From: Neobacillus ginsengisoli
Lineage (GTDB): Bacteria > Bacillota > Bacilli > Bacillales_B > DSM-18226
DNA length: 64,000 nt
Reading direction: 5' to 3'
NCBI RefSeq assembly: GCF_030813055.1
Contig: NZ_JAUSTW010000007.1
Span: 186,001 to 250,000, forward strand
In this document: one piece after another, positions 44,532 through 53,762 of the stretch
Position numbering within the stretch: the first letter of the stretch is position 1
How the letters are laid out: each line of letters begins with the position of its first letter
Notes under the pieces: generated by a model
What the model was told of the DNA's origin: nothing
What the model saw: the letters and a program-made list of their open reading frames with translations, nothing else
Databases searched by the model: none
Translations under genes and position numbers: made by a program

Positions 44532-45539
44532 TTAATGAATCCATACTCCATCTTTACCGATTTTATATGAACCAATCTTCGTATTAACCGCCATATGTCC
44601 ATCGCTGTATAGGTAGTACCATTTTTTCGATAATTGGATCCAACCTGTTTTCATTACACCGTTAGCATCCATGTAGTACCATTTATTGCCATCTAGAACC
44701 CAGCTATTTGTAACCATTGCACCTGATTTTTTATCCAGGAAGTACCATTTCTTACCGCTGTAAATCCAGCCTGTTTTCATCGTGCCGTCAGCATTAAGGA
44801 AGTACCATTTTGCTCCATCTTTAACCCAAGTGTTTGAAAGCATTGCGCCTGTCTTTTTATCAAGGAAATACCATTTACCGCCATATGAAAGCCAGCCTGT
44901 ATTTTTTGTTCCTTGATCGTTGTAGTCATACCATTTGCCGTTTTCAAGCTTCCAGCCTTCTGTAACAATTGTTAAATTTGCAGTTGACTCATTTCCGCTT
45001 TTATCAACAGCATATAAAACGATATGATATGGAGATTTAGGCTCATAGTTTGAATCTGCAGTTGATTTTAGGTCTGATAGGGATTTGGAATCTATTAATG
45101 CAGCAGAGTCTCTTAACTCTTGTACGGTCATCAGATTGTTAGTTCCATCAGATGGAATATCCGCTCCACCATTCACTCTGCTTGCCCAGTTTACTAGCTT
45201 TGCCTTATCTAAATAAGCCACACCATTAGCAAACCGGATATCTAAATCATCGGGGCTGTTAAGATAAATCGGGTCATTTTTTTCAAAAATAGACAAAGTC
45301 CATGCAGTAGCAGAAGTTACTTGCAACTTGGAAATTTGAATATCTCCGGGAACCCCGACTAAATTTAAAGTATAGTTGTTATTAGAACCTGTCGCCTTAA
45401 TTTCACCTTTATCCGTGGTAAAACTAATACCAGAGAGTACAGGTGCACCGCTTGTAGTTGCAGCGTAAGAAGCATTCGCCGGAAGCACTGCAAGTAAAAA
45501 AAGAAATAAAAAACTTGTAAATGCAATAATCTTTTTCAC
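44532..45539 (-). CDS. secreted protein with C-terminal choline/glucan-binding-type repeats
   Basis: 335 residues. A signal peptide (KKIIAFTSFLFLFLLAVLPANASYAA) is followed by ~170 residues without a clear match, ending in an Ig/FN3-like strand (YHIVLYAVDKSGNEST). Then five to six repeats of the W-aromatic type, e.g. GWLSYGGKWYFLDKKTGAM and GWIYSGKKWYFLDKKSGAM (residues ~215-335), as in cell-wall-binding repeat proteins. Start GTG at 45539 behind AGGAGG. A role at the cell surface is inferred. A remnant with the same repeats lies at 46621. Confidence 0.8.
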   Translation of the reverse strand: MKKIIAFTSFLFLFLLAVLPANASYAATTSGAPVLSGISFTTDKGEIKATGSNNNYTLNLVGVPGDIQISKLQVTSATAWTLSIFEKNDPIYLNSPDDLDIRFANGVAYLDKAKLVNWASRVNGGADIPSDGTNNLMTVQELRDSAALIDSKSLSDLKSTADSNYEPKSPYHIVLYAVDKSGNESTANLTIVTEGWKLENGKWYDYNDQGTKNTGWLSYGGKWYFLDKKTGAMLSNTWVKDGAKWYFLNADGTMKTGWIYSGKKWYFLDKKSGAMVTNSWVLDGNKWYYMDANGVMKTGWIQLSKKWYYLYSDGHMAVNTKIGSYKIGKDGVWIH

Positions 45540-45672
45540 GTTAATCCTCCTATATGTAATTTTTAACTTTGCCAAAAATTAGCTAGTTTACCAGCTTAAT
45601 AGTGAAACAACAGTCTCATTTTACATAAAAAGCCATTTTATTACAATATGTTTCAAAAATATTTCACAAACT

Positions 45673-46347
45673 TTAAAAATGTGCTATTGCCTTGTTCAAT
45701 AAGGCCGATCGTCTTTCTTTTTTCAAGCTCATATACTGATCCTTGAGCGGTTGTGCAGCACTTGCACTATACCCCGAATTTTCTAAATCCTTCACGAGGG
45801 CCCCGTAAATATAATTAAACGAAGCATCCGTATCCGCTTCTAATTTTTTCGCCGCACCGTTGTATTTTGAATAGAAGTAAAAATAGGAAATATCTTCGCC
45901 GTTTGCCTTCTTTGTCTGATATTCACTAAATGCATAGGACATTAGTGTATTAATCTTTCCGTCAGCCTGGTTTTCAAGATTTTTAAATGTTAGCTGATAT
46001 CTCGCAATAATCGCCGCTTCTGTAGGCTTCACAGTTGTGATTTGCTTGCCGATAGCAGTGGAGCCTGTATTAATTTGAGTTGTCCCGTTATCTGCTTCGC
46101 TTTTATCCTTTGAAGTTGCCAGTCCTCTGGTTTGAGAACCAGAATTGTTTACCTTAGCTTGTTTGCCAGCCGTACCCTGAATCGTTTTGTCATCAGGTAA
46201 CTTAATCTTGTAATCATTTTTCACAATGGTGACCACTTTAGGATCATTTGTCTTATATTCTTTGATATTAAGAAAATAATAAATTGTCCCGGCCCCCGCG
46301 GCAACAAGCAACACAAAAATAGTTACAGTAATTTTCCATTTTTTCAC
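45673..46347 (-). CDS. membrane-anchored extracellular protein, unknown
   Basis: 224 residues. One N-terminal helix (ITVTIFVLLVAAGAGTIYYFL) with a large external part: a Thr/Ser/Asn/Gly-rich linker (residues ~60-110) and a helical C-terminal domain (TEAAIIARYQLTFKNLENQ, YGALVKDLENSGYSASAA). I recognise no family. Start GTG at 46347 behind AAAGGATGA. Located between two cell-wall-binding repeat loci, so possibly surface-related. Confidence 0.65.
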   Translation of the reverse strand: MKKWKITVTIFVLLVAAGAGTIYYFLNIKEYKTNDPKVVTIVKNDYKIKLPDDKTIQGTAGKQAKVNNSGSQTRGLATSKDKSEADNGTTQINTGSTAIGKQITTVKPTEAAIIARYQLTFKNLENQADGKINTLMSYAFSEYQTKKANGEDISYFYFYSKYNGAAKKLEADTDASFNYIYGALVKDLENSGYSASAAQPLKDQYMSLKKERRSALLNKAIAHF

Positions 46348-46620
46348 GTTTGGATCATCCTTTTATTTTTTCAATAAAGCTACTTATACACATTATCATA
46401 TTTTGGAATTATAGGGGCAATTAATAAAACAGAGGGATAAATTTACATTCGTGAATTATCTTTAAGAAGCTAAATAAAGTACTTACATTTTTATGGAATA
46501 ATATTGTATTATTAAAATTGCAAGAATTTTTTCCCAGTATAAGAATGGGTTAATAAGAATTCATCTGCCAACCCCGGCATGCTACAATATTATTACTCAC
46601 ATTATTAGGATCCTTCTCTA

Positions 46621-47178
46621 AAGGAATCCACTGTCATTAACAACTTAGTTCCTGACACAAATTATAGCTTAGATATTTATGCAATGGATGCTTGGGATAA
46701 TGTAAGCCTGAAACCTATTAAAGTGAACTTTAAAACAAAGACCGGCGGGAAGGGCTGGTACCAAAACAACTCGACCTGGTATTACTTCACTAACAGCGGA
46801 ACAAAGTATACCGGATGGCTTTCCTATAACAAGAATTGGTATTATTTTGACCAAAGCCGCGGTGCGATGCAAACCGGCTGGGCCTTCATTAATGGTAAGT
46901 GGTATTTCTTCACTAAAGATGGGCAAATGAAGACCGGATGGGTAAAAGATGGAGGTAAGTGGTACTTCCTCGACAACAGCGGCGCGATGAAAACCAGCTG
47001 GCTTTATAACGGGAACAAATGGTATTTCTTTGATAATAGCGGCGTTATGAAATTAGGCTGGCTACAGCAAGGAAAGCAATGGTACTACTTTAAGCCCGAT
47101 GGTTCAATGGTAACAAGCACGTATACGATTAGCGGGAAGGTTAATTATTTCCAACCAAATGGCGTATGGAAAAAATAA
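46621..47178 (+). pseudogene. 5'-truncated remnant of an FN3 + cell-wall-binding repeat protein
   Basis: Translation in frame from 46621 gives STVINNLVPDTNYSLDIYAM, the second half of a fibronectin type III domain, ahead of the ATG at 46684, then five W-aromatic repeats (e.g. GWVKDGGKWYFLDNSGAMK) to the end. An in-frame TAA at 46618-46620 blocks extension. There is no ribosome site or signal peptide. The upstream 46348-46620 gap holds no matching coding sequence. The gene most likely lost its 5' part by deletion or rearrangement. A short product from 46684 cannot be excluded. Confidence 0.75.
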
Positions 47179-47182
47179 CAAC

Positions 47183-47222
47183 AAAAAGAGGTTGACTCAT
47201 ACAACGAGTCAACCTCTTTTTC
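47183..47222. terminator. bidirectional terminator
   Basis: AAAAAGAGGTTGACTC and GAGTCAACCTCTTTTT form a long perfect stem with a 7-nt loop. Confidence 0.9.
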
Positions 47223-47227
47223 CTTTT

Positions 47228-49096
47228 TTAATCAAGTGCACCTTCCACGTTCTTAAACTGGTTAAAGAACATGTTATAATATCGTCCCTGTTGATTCATT
47301 AAGCTATCATGATTGCCTTTTTCAAGAATTTGTCCCTGATCAATAACCATGATGGTGTCAGCATCACGGATCGTATTCAAGCGGTGGGCAATGATAAAGC
47401 TGGTGCGGTCCTCCATTAAGGTCAGCAATGCTTCTTGAATATGGAGCTCGGTACGTGTGTCGATGCTGCTCGTAGCCTCGTCTAAAATAAGTAACGATGG
47501 TTTCGCCAAGATTACCCTGGCAATCGCTAACAGCTGACGCTGCCCCTGACTGAGATTCCCGCCATTTTCTGATAGTTCTGTTTCATACCGGTTCGGCAGC
47601 CGGTTAATAAAACCATCGGCATTCGCCATTTTGGCTGCTTTTTCAACTTCCGCATCGGTTGCATTCGGTTTCCCGTACTTAATATTCTCTTTGATTGTAC
47701 CTGAAAACAAATAAGTATCCTGAAGGACGAAGCCAAAGCATCTTCGTAAACTATCCCTTGAATATTCGCGAATATCGCGGCCATCAAGGAGGATTTTTCC
47801 GCTTGTAACATCGTAAAATCTCGTTAGTAGATTAACAATCGTTGTCTTGCCCGCACCGGTTGGGCCGACAAGTGCAGTACTGCTTCCGACCATTGATTCA
47901 AAGCTAATATTCTTTAAAATCGGTACATCCGGCCGATAACCAAAGCTGACATCTTCAAAAACGACATGCCCTTTTGGATTTTCCAATGCTACAGACCCCT
48001 GCAAATCGGCAATCTCCTCTTGCTCATCCAAAATTTCAAAGACCCGCTCAGCCCCGGCCACACCCGACTGCAAAACGTTAAAAATATTAGCCAGGTCATT
48101 CAGCGGTCTGACAAACTGCCTTGAGTAGGTAATGAAGCTCGCTATCACCCCAACCGTGACCAAACTTTTTACGGCAAGTATTCCTCCGACAACTGCGACA
48201 AGGGTAAAGCCAAGATTATTGATCACATTCATGATGGGCATAAGGAAGCCGGACCAAATTTGAGCCTTTAATCCAACATCACGAAGCAATGTATTCGCCT
48301 CTTCAAATTCCTCAATTACTTTTCCCTCATGATTAAATGCCTTTACTACTTCTATTCCCGAAACGGTTTCCTCAATATGTCCATTCAATTTCCCTAACTG
48401 GTCCTGTTGACCTTTAAACAAAACACTGGTCCTTTTAGCAATGGTACGTGTTAATAAAAAAACAAGGGGTACGGTAATGATGCTGGCTAATGTCAAGATG
48501 GGACTTAAAATGATCATCATAATTAACGATCCGAGAATGATAATAATACCGGACATTAACTGTGTCGTTGACTGGGAGATCGTATTGCTCACATTATCAA
48601 TATCATTGGTAAATCTGCTCATCATTTCCCCGTGTGTACGCGTATCAAAAAAGGCAACAGGCAGCTTTTGCAATTTTTTAAAGAGATGATCTCTTAAATT
48701 CTTTACAATCCGTTGGGAAATCCCAGCCATTAACCAACCCTGTAAAAAGGTAAGAAGGGCATCTCCGAGATAGGCAGCCATGAGAATTATGATGGTCATT
48801 TCGAGTAATCCCAAATCAACCTTCCCTTTATGCAGACTCATGGCATCTACTGCTTTACCGATTAGGTAGGGGGCTGATAGAGTAAGTGCCGAATCGATGA
48901 TAATAAACAGAAAAACAAACGTCAGCATGTTTCTTTCTTTCCCAAAGTAATCCCATAGCCTTCTTAATGTCCCTTTAAAGTTCTTTGGTTTTACAACCGG
49001 TCCTCTTCGAAAGGCTCCACCGCCAAAACCACCCGGTCTCCCCGGAGGGCCCGGCAGGGGCGGATTGTTATGTGTTTGTTCAGTACTCTTCGACAT
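47228..49096 (-). CDS. ABC exporter half (permease-ATPase), catalytic subunit
   Basis: 622 residues: a Pro/Gly-rich N-terminus (NPPLPGPPGRPGGFGGGAF), six membrane helices, and an ATPase domain with Walker A GPTGAGKTTIVN, Walker B LLILDEATSSID (catalytic Glu kept) but a non-canonical signature NLSQGQ. With the adjacent 575-residue partner this is a heterodimeric multidrug/peptide exporter of the YfiBC/BmrCD kind. ATG directly follows the partner's TAG behind GGAGGTG. Substrate unknown. Confidence 0.87.
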   Translation of the reverse strand: MSKSTEQTHNNPPLPGPPGRPGGFGGGAFRRGPVVKPKNFKGTLRRLWDYFGKERNMLTFVFLFIIIDSALTLSAPYLIGKAVDAMSLHKGKVDLGLLEMTIIILMAAYLGDALLTFLQGWLMAGISQRIVKNLRDHLFKKLQKLPVAFFDTRTHGEMMSRFTNDIDNVSNTISQSTTQLMSGIIIILGSLIMMIILSPILTLASIITVPLVFLLTRTIAKRTSVLFKGQQDQLGKLNGHIEETVSGIEVVKAFNHEGKVIEEFEEANTLLRDVGLKAQIWSGFLMPIMNVINNLGFTLVAVVGGILAVKSLVTVGVIASFITYSRQFVRPLNDLANIFNVLQSGVAGAERVFEILDEQEEIADLQGSVALENPKGHVVFEDVSFGYRPDVPILKNISFESMVGSSTALVGPTGAGKTTIVNLLTRFYDVTSGKILLDGRDIREYSRDSLRRCFGFVLQDTYLFSGTIKENIKYGKPNATDAEVEKAAKMANADGFINRLPNRYETELSENGGNLSQGQRQLLAIARVILAKPSLLILDEATSSIDTRTELHIQEALLTLMEDRTSFIIAHRLNTIRDADTIMVIDQGQILEKGNHDSLMNQQGRYYNMFFNQFKNVEGALD

Positions 49097-50824
49097 CTAT
49101 AGCACCTCCTTACCAATTTGCGATTGGTAGATTTCCCGATAGACCCTACATTCGTGAATTAGTTCATCATGTGTGCCAACCCCGACGATTTCCCCTTGGT
49201 CCATTACAACGATTCTATCGGCATCGATAATCGATGTAATCCGCTGAGCAATGAGTAAACAAGTGAGTCCTTTTGCATAATTTTTTAAGGATTCTTTAAT
49301 TTTTGCCTCTGTTGCCACGTCGACTGCACTTGTACTATCATCTAAAATCAAAATTTCAGGTTTTTTGACCAATGCTCTTGCGATTGAGAGCCGCTGCTTT
49401 TGACCGCCGGAAAAATTAACGCCGCCCTGACCAATGATTGTTCTGTAGCTTTCAGGTGAAGCAGCAATAAAGTCGTGAGCCCCGGCAATGGATGCTGCTG
49501 AAACAACTTCCTCATCACTGGCATCCTCTTTTCCCCAGCGAATGTTTTCTTCTACACTACCCGTGAAAAGAACTGTTTTTTGCGGAACAATCGCAATTTT
49601 TTCCCTTAGCCTTTTTGGACTGACATGACGAATATCTTCCCCATCCACTTTAATGGTTCCGGAGCATACATCATAAAAGCGGGGAATTAGCCCGACAAGC
49701 GAACTTTTTCCTGACCCGGTTGAACCAATAATTCCGACCGTTTCCCCTGGTAAGCAGGTGAGATTAATATTTTTTAAAATCGGTTCACCGCTTGTTCCGT
49801 CATAAGAAAACGAGACATTTTCAAAGTCAATTCTTCCTTTTTCGGTAGATAGCGGGGCGGCTTCACTTTTCCATGTTTGATTGTCAACCTTCAAAAATAC
49901 CTCTCCAATTCTCACAGCTGATGTCCTTGCTCTTACAAACATGTTAAATACCATCGATATCATCATTAATGAAAATAATATTTGTGTCATATAGTTGGTA
50001 AATGCAATGATATGACCAACTTGAATATGGCCTGTATTAACTCCTAAGCCTCCAATCCACAGAACGACCACAATCCCCAGGTTAACGGTCAGCATTATAG
50101 AGGGACTGAAAATCGACATTAGACGATTAGCGGAAATGGATTGATCTCTAAATTGATTATTTGCCTTTGTGAATTTACTAACCTCGACATCAAAACGATT
50201 AAATGCTTTCACAACACGAACTCCGGATAAATATTCCCTCATCACACTGTTTACCCGGTCTAACGCCTTCTGAACGCGGGAGAAAAGCGGAAATCCCAAT
50301 CTCATATTGAGGATGATTAACAATGCAACAATCGGCACAACGACCGCTAATACAACTGATAGCCGTAAATTTAATCTTGATGCCATGATTAACCCGCCAA
50401 TTGCCAAGAGCGGAGCCTTCACAAAAACCCGCATTAAGCCATTCACAAATACCTGTACCTGTGTCACATCATTTGTTAACCGTGTAATTAAGGAAGCACG
50501 GTCAAACTGATCAATATTTCGAAAAGACAGGGTTTGAATTTTTTTAAACAAATCAGATCTAAGCTCAGTACCGAAATTTTGGGAGACAATACTTGCCACC
50601 ACACTTCTTGTTGAAGCGGATACTGCCCCGAAGGCGGTAATAGCCAGCATTAGCCCGCCCATTTTTAACACATAATGGATGTCCTTCCCGGCAACGCCGA
50701 TATCAATTATTTTAGACATGATTGTCGGCTGCAACAGGTCACAAAGTGCCTCGAAGGTTAGAAATAGTACAGCCACACTAAAGAGCTTCCAATACTTCCT
50801 TGCGTATTTGGATAAAAACTTCAT
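49097..50824 (-). CDS. ABC exporter half (permease-ATPase), degenerate-site subunit
   Basis: 575 residues, six membrane helices and an ATPase domain with Walker A GSTGSGKSSLVG, canonical signature NFSGGQKQRLSIARAL and Walker B EILILDDSTSAVD, where Asp replaces the catalytic Glu. This is the degenerate-site pattern of heterodimeric ABC exporters, completing the catalytic site of the downstream partner. CAGGGGTG precedes the ATG. Confidence 0.87.
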   Translation of the reverse strand: MKFLSKYARKYWKLFSVAVLFLTFEALCDLLQPTIMSKIIDIGVAGKDIHYVLKMGGLMLAITAFGAVSASTRSVVASIVSQNFGTELRSDLFKKIQTLSFRNIDQFDRASLITRLTNDVTQVQVFVNGLMRVFVKAPLLAIGGLIMASRLNLRLSVVLAVVVPIVALLIILNMRLGFPLFSRVQKALDRVNSVMREYLSGVRVVKAFNRFDVEVSKFTKANNQFRDQSISANRLMSIFSPSIMLTVNLGIVVVLWIGGLGVNTGHIQVGHIIAFTNYMTQILFSLMMISMVFNMFVRARTSAVRIGEVFLKVDNQTWKSEAAPLSTEKGRIDFENVSFSYDGTSGEPILKNINLTCLPGETVGIIGSTGSGKSSLVGLIPRFYDVCSGTIKVDGEDIRHVSPKRLREKIAIVPQKTVLFTGSVEENIRWGKEDASDEEVVSAASIAGAHDFIAASPESYRTIIGQGGVNFSGGQKQRLSIARALVKKPEILILDDSTSAVDVATEAKIKESLKNYAKGLTCLLIAQRITSIIDADRIVVMDQGEIVGVGTHDELIHECRVYREIYQSQIGKEVL

Positions 50825-50988
50825 GTATCGTTCACCCCTGCTTGTTAAAAATAATTCGGAAGTCGAAATGGAATACTCTCATTATAATTTCGTCCCTTGC
50901 GTTTAAACAAATTTTAACGCTAAAAAATAGGAACCTATTAAATTAAAAAAAGCAACAGCCCATTAATTTAGGCCATTGCTTAGCTTCA

Positions 50989-51429
50989 TTACCAAAGAGC
51001 GGGTTTTGTGACCATAAACCAAAGCATCAATAGTAAAAGTAGGATGTAGGCAACGGTTGTCCAAGAAAGCTTTTTGACCAACTGTTCTCTTTCATGCCCA
51101 ACTTCCATAAATTTCTTTAATAGGGGGGAGAATGCACGTGCCAGGAAAAAGAGCGAGCTCATCATGATGACAACCGTCATGACAATCCACGAGGTTTTCC
51201 ATGTCCACGGCCCCAGCGCGACTAATAGAATGCCTGAAACAACCAAGACGTGACCTGCATGCTTCGTTAACCTGACAGCAAAACGGAAAGAATCGAGGTA
51301 CACTTTTTGTACCTCGCCTTCCGCTTTACGTAGTTTTTTAGCCATCGGAATCAGCGCAAAAAACGGACCTATGGACATGATGACACTCAAAATATGTAAA
51401 TACACAAGGAAGCGGTAGAACAAGTCCAT
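50989..51429 (-). CDS. small four-helix membrane protein (DUF2269-like)
   Basis: 146 residues and four predicted helices (LYRFLVYLHILSVIM-like first helix with His, AVRLTKHAGHVLVVSGILLVAL, WIVMTVVIMMSSLFFL, VAYILLLLLMLWFMV). Conserved-looking histidines in helices 1 and 2 recall DUF2269/CopD-like proteins. Function unknown. Lies 11 bp downstream of the ASCH gene on the same strand. Confidence 0.68.
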   Translation of the reverse strand: MDLFYRFLVYLHILSVIMSIGPFFALIPMAKKLRKAEGEVQKVYLDSFRFAVRLTKHAGHVLVVSGILLVALGPWTWKTSWIVMTVVIMMSSLFFLARAFSPLLKKFMEVGHEREQLVKKLSWTTVAYILLLLLMLWFMVTKPALW

Positions 51430-51440
51430 GACATTCCTAA

Positions 51441-51791
51441 TTAATCTTGAACAGGACGGAATTCATGTACCCAAACTCTCATTTGCGGCAGCCAAGGCAT
51501 TCCCGGATGAAGGGAAAGAATAGACTGCTTATAGTCTTCAACCGTCTCGAAGCCCTCGCGGCGTGCATCAACATCCGTCAACTCGCCTAAGCTTTGCGAA
51601 TAAACATTTTCCACCACAAACTTACGTCCTTCCAGGGTCATAATTTCACCGGGATCGGCATATCTTCCGTTCCTGCGTGTCGCTGTTTTTTCTCCTGAAA
51701 GCACCTTTTTAACATCCTCTTCGATTGTAACTAAGCGTTCAATTGAGCATGTTTTTGGCGGTAATGTATTGTTTTCATTTTGTAGATTCAT
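51441..51791 (-). CDS. ASCH domain protein
   Basis: 116 residues. The ASCH pattern is visible: VKKVLSGEKTATRRNGRYADPGEIMTL near residues 28-55 and MRVWVHEFRPV at the end. ASCH is a small beta-barrel thought to bind RNA, related to the PUA fold; some members are nucleoside-modifying amidohydrolases. No specific role is visible. AAGGAGGAG precedes the ATG. Confidence 0.8.
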   Translation of the reverse strand: MNLQNENNTLPPKTCSIERLVTIEEDVKKVLSGEKTATRRNGRYADPGEIMTLEGRKFVVENVYSQSLGELTDVDARREGFETVEDYKQSILSLHPGMPWLPQMRVWVHEFRPVQD

Positions 51792-51903
51792 TCGTTTCTC
51801 CTCCTTTATTAGAGTTTATTTTATCACATTTACACTATTGTTATCTCATTTTACTGACACGCATAGATTGAGAGCATTTAGTTGTAGCAGCCTGACATTT
51901 CAC

Positions 51904-53616
51904 TTAAACGACCTGTCCGCCCTTATCATGGTATTTCATAATGCCCTCTGCTGCACGGTAGGCTAATGCACCAACGGTATCTGTCGGATTATAGCCGGAA
52001 TTGTGAGAGAATGCTGATGCCCCTACCACAAATAGATTGTCAACATCCCACATTTGTAAATAATTATTTACTGCTGATGTCTGCGGGTCAGCGCCCATGA
52101 TGATACCGCCTGTATTGTGTGTGGACTGGTAGGTTGTAATATCGTAGGGCCCAAGCTCTTTTAATGAATCAATATGGTCTGCACCCATTTCTTTTAAAAT
52201 ATCCGCACATTTGCCTGCAAGGAACGTGGCTAGATTTCGGTCCTGATTCTCGAAATCAAAGGTAATTCGAATTAACGGATCGCCATAGGCATCTTTATAG
52301 GTTGGGTCAAGGTCCAGATAGTGATGCTTAAAAGGCATTGAGGATCCCTGTGCCGCAACAGCTAAATAGCGATTGGCATATTTTAATGATTTGTCCTTAA
52401 ATTCTTTCCCCCAAGTTGGTCCTCCCCCGGGTACAGCGTTATTTTGAATCGGCCTCATACCAGTTTGGGTATAGGAAACGATTCCGCCATGAATAAAGTC
52501 CAAATTTGAATGGTCAAAATTATCGCCATTGTAATCATCCAGGGTTACCCCTAATGCACCTGCACCGGCAAATGTATTAAATTCTTTATTGTTGAAAAAT
52601 CCGACGGCATTCCCTTTGATGACCTGGTAGGCATAATTTTTCCCAATCACTCCCGTACCCGAAACCGGATTATACGGCTTGCCGATATTCGACATAAGTA
52701 AAAGCCGAAGGTTATTGAAAACATAGCTTGTTAATACAACAATATCCGCGGGCTGCTCAATCTCCTCACCTGTTGTAACATCCGTATACATGACACCGGT
52801 TACTTTGTTTCCTGTCTTTAAGATTCTTCTGACAATGGAATGGGTTCTGATTTCAAACTTACCGGTTTTTTTTGCCACGGGAATGACCGTTACAACAGGA
52901 TCCGCTTTGGCACCGTACTCACAGCCGAACCGTTCGCAATAGGCACAATATTGACAGGCCGCTCGTTCGATGCCATCGGGATTTTTATATGACTGGGATA
53001 AATTTGCAGACGGCATCATATAAGGATGAAGATTCATTTTTTTCGTTGCATCTTCAAACATTTTCATGGCCGGTGATTTTTTCATCGGCGGGTTTGGATA
53101 TTTATCAGAACGTTTTCCGCCAAGAGGATTTTCTTCACCTGAAATACCAGTAGTTTTCTCAAATTTATCATAGTATGGTTCCAGCTGATCATAAGTAATG
53201 CCCCAATCCTGAAGCGTCATTTCTGCAGGAATTTTATTTTTTCCATACTTTTCAATGGTTTTACTGCGAATTTCAAAATCGTAGGGAAGAAAACGGAAGG
53301 TTTGCCCATTCCAGTGGACACCGGAACCGCCTAAGCCGTCTCCAAGTAAAAACGAACCATATTGCCTCATTGGGAGGGCACGTACTTTTTCATTGCCTCT
53401 AAATGTAATCGTTTCTTTGGAAAGGTCCTGCATAAGGTCATAGCGCAGTGCATATCGAAGCTCATCATGGACCATGAAATAATCTTCGGTTTTTCTTTCT
53501 TTTCCCCGTTCCAAGCCAACTACTTGTAATCCTTGTTTCGTTAACTCGGAGGCAATTATTCCTCCGGCCCATCCTACACCGACAATAACAACATCGACTT
53601 TCGGTAATTTTCTCAT
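51904..53616 (-). CDS. GMC-family oxidoreductase (gluconate 2-dehydrogenase large-subunit type)
   Basis: 570 residues. N-terminal FAD-binding VVIVGVGWAGGIIASEL, the GLGGSGVHWNGQ segment near residue 90, a Cys-rich CQYCAYCERFGCEYG near 215, and the C-terminal catalytic His region THNTGGIIMG and GASAFSHNSGYNPTDTVGALA. Such FAD subunits oxidise sugars, sugar acids or polyols. No signal peptide; the upstream partner has a Tat signal, so co-export is likely. ATG at 53616 follows GAGGTGG. The substrate is not determined. Confidence 0.87.
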   Translation of the reverse strand: MRKLPKVDVVIVGVGWAGGIIASELTKQGLQVVGLERGKERKTEDYFMVHDELRYALRYDLMQDLSKETITFRGNEKVRALPMRQYGSFLLGDGLGGSGVHWNGQTFRFLPYDFEIRSKTIEKYGKNKIPAEMTLQDWGITYDQLEPYYDKFEKTTGISGEENPLGGKRSDKYPNPPMKKSPAMKMFEDATKKMNLHPYMMPSANLSQSYKNPDGIERAACQYCAYCERFGCEYGAKADPVVTVIPVAKKTGKFEIRTHSIVRRILKTGNKVTGVMYTDVTTGEEIEQPADIVVLTSYVFNNLRLLLMSNIGKPYNPVSGTGVIGKNYAYQVIKGNAVGFFNNKEFNTFAGAGALGVTLDDYNGDNFDHSNLDFIHGGIVSYTQTGMRPIQNNAVPGGGPTWGKEFKDKSLKYANRYLAVAAQGSSMPFKHHYLDLDPTYKDAYGDPLIRITFDFENQDRNLATFLAGKCADILKEMGADHIDSLKELGPYDITTYQSTHNTGGIIMGADPQTSAVNNYLQMWDVDNLFVVGASAFSHNSGYNPTDTVGALAYRAAEGIMKYHDKGGQVV

Positions 53617-53626
53617 GTTTCCACCT

Positions 53627-53762
53627 CTTTGTACTTTGAATATTGTCCAGCTCCACAAGAGTAAGCTTCGGAAGCGATACTTCACACGAAGGAAAAGCGT
53701 TATCTTTTCCGAGGAGCGCCCAGCGACTAGTGTACTTCGCTAAACGGGCGCTTCCGCTTTTC
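53627..53762 (-). repeat. stop-codon-abutting palindromic repeat with internal insertion
   Basis: On the minus strand GAAAAGCGGAAGCGCCCGTT directly follows the TAG of the subunit 3 gene, then AGCGAAGTACACTAGTCGCTGGGCGCTCC. After ~60 unrelated bp the family's right end (TGGAGCTGGACAATATTCAAAGT) resumes. It separates two genes of one operon. Confidence 0.8.
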
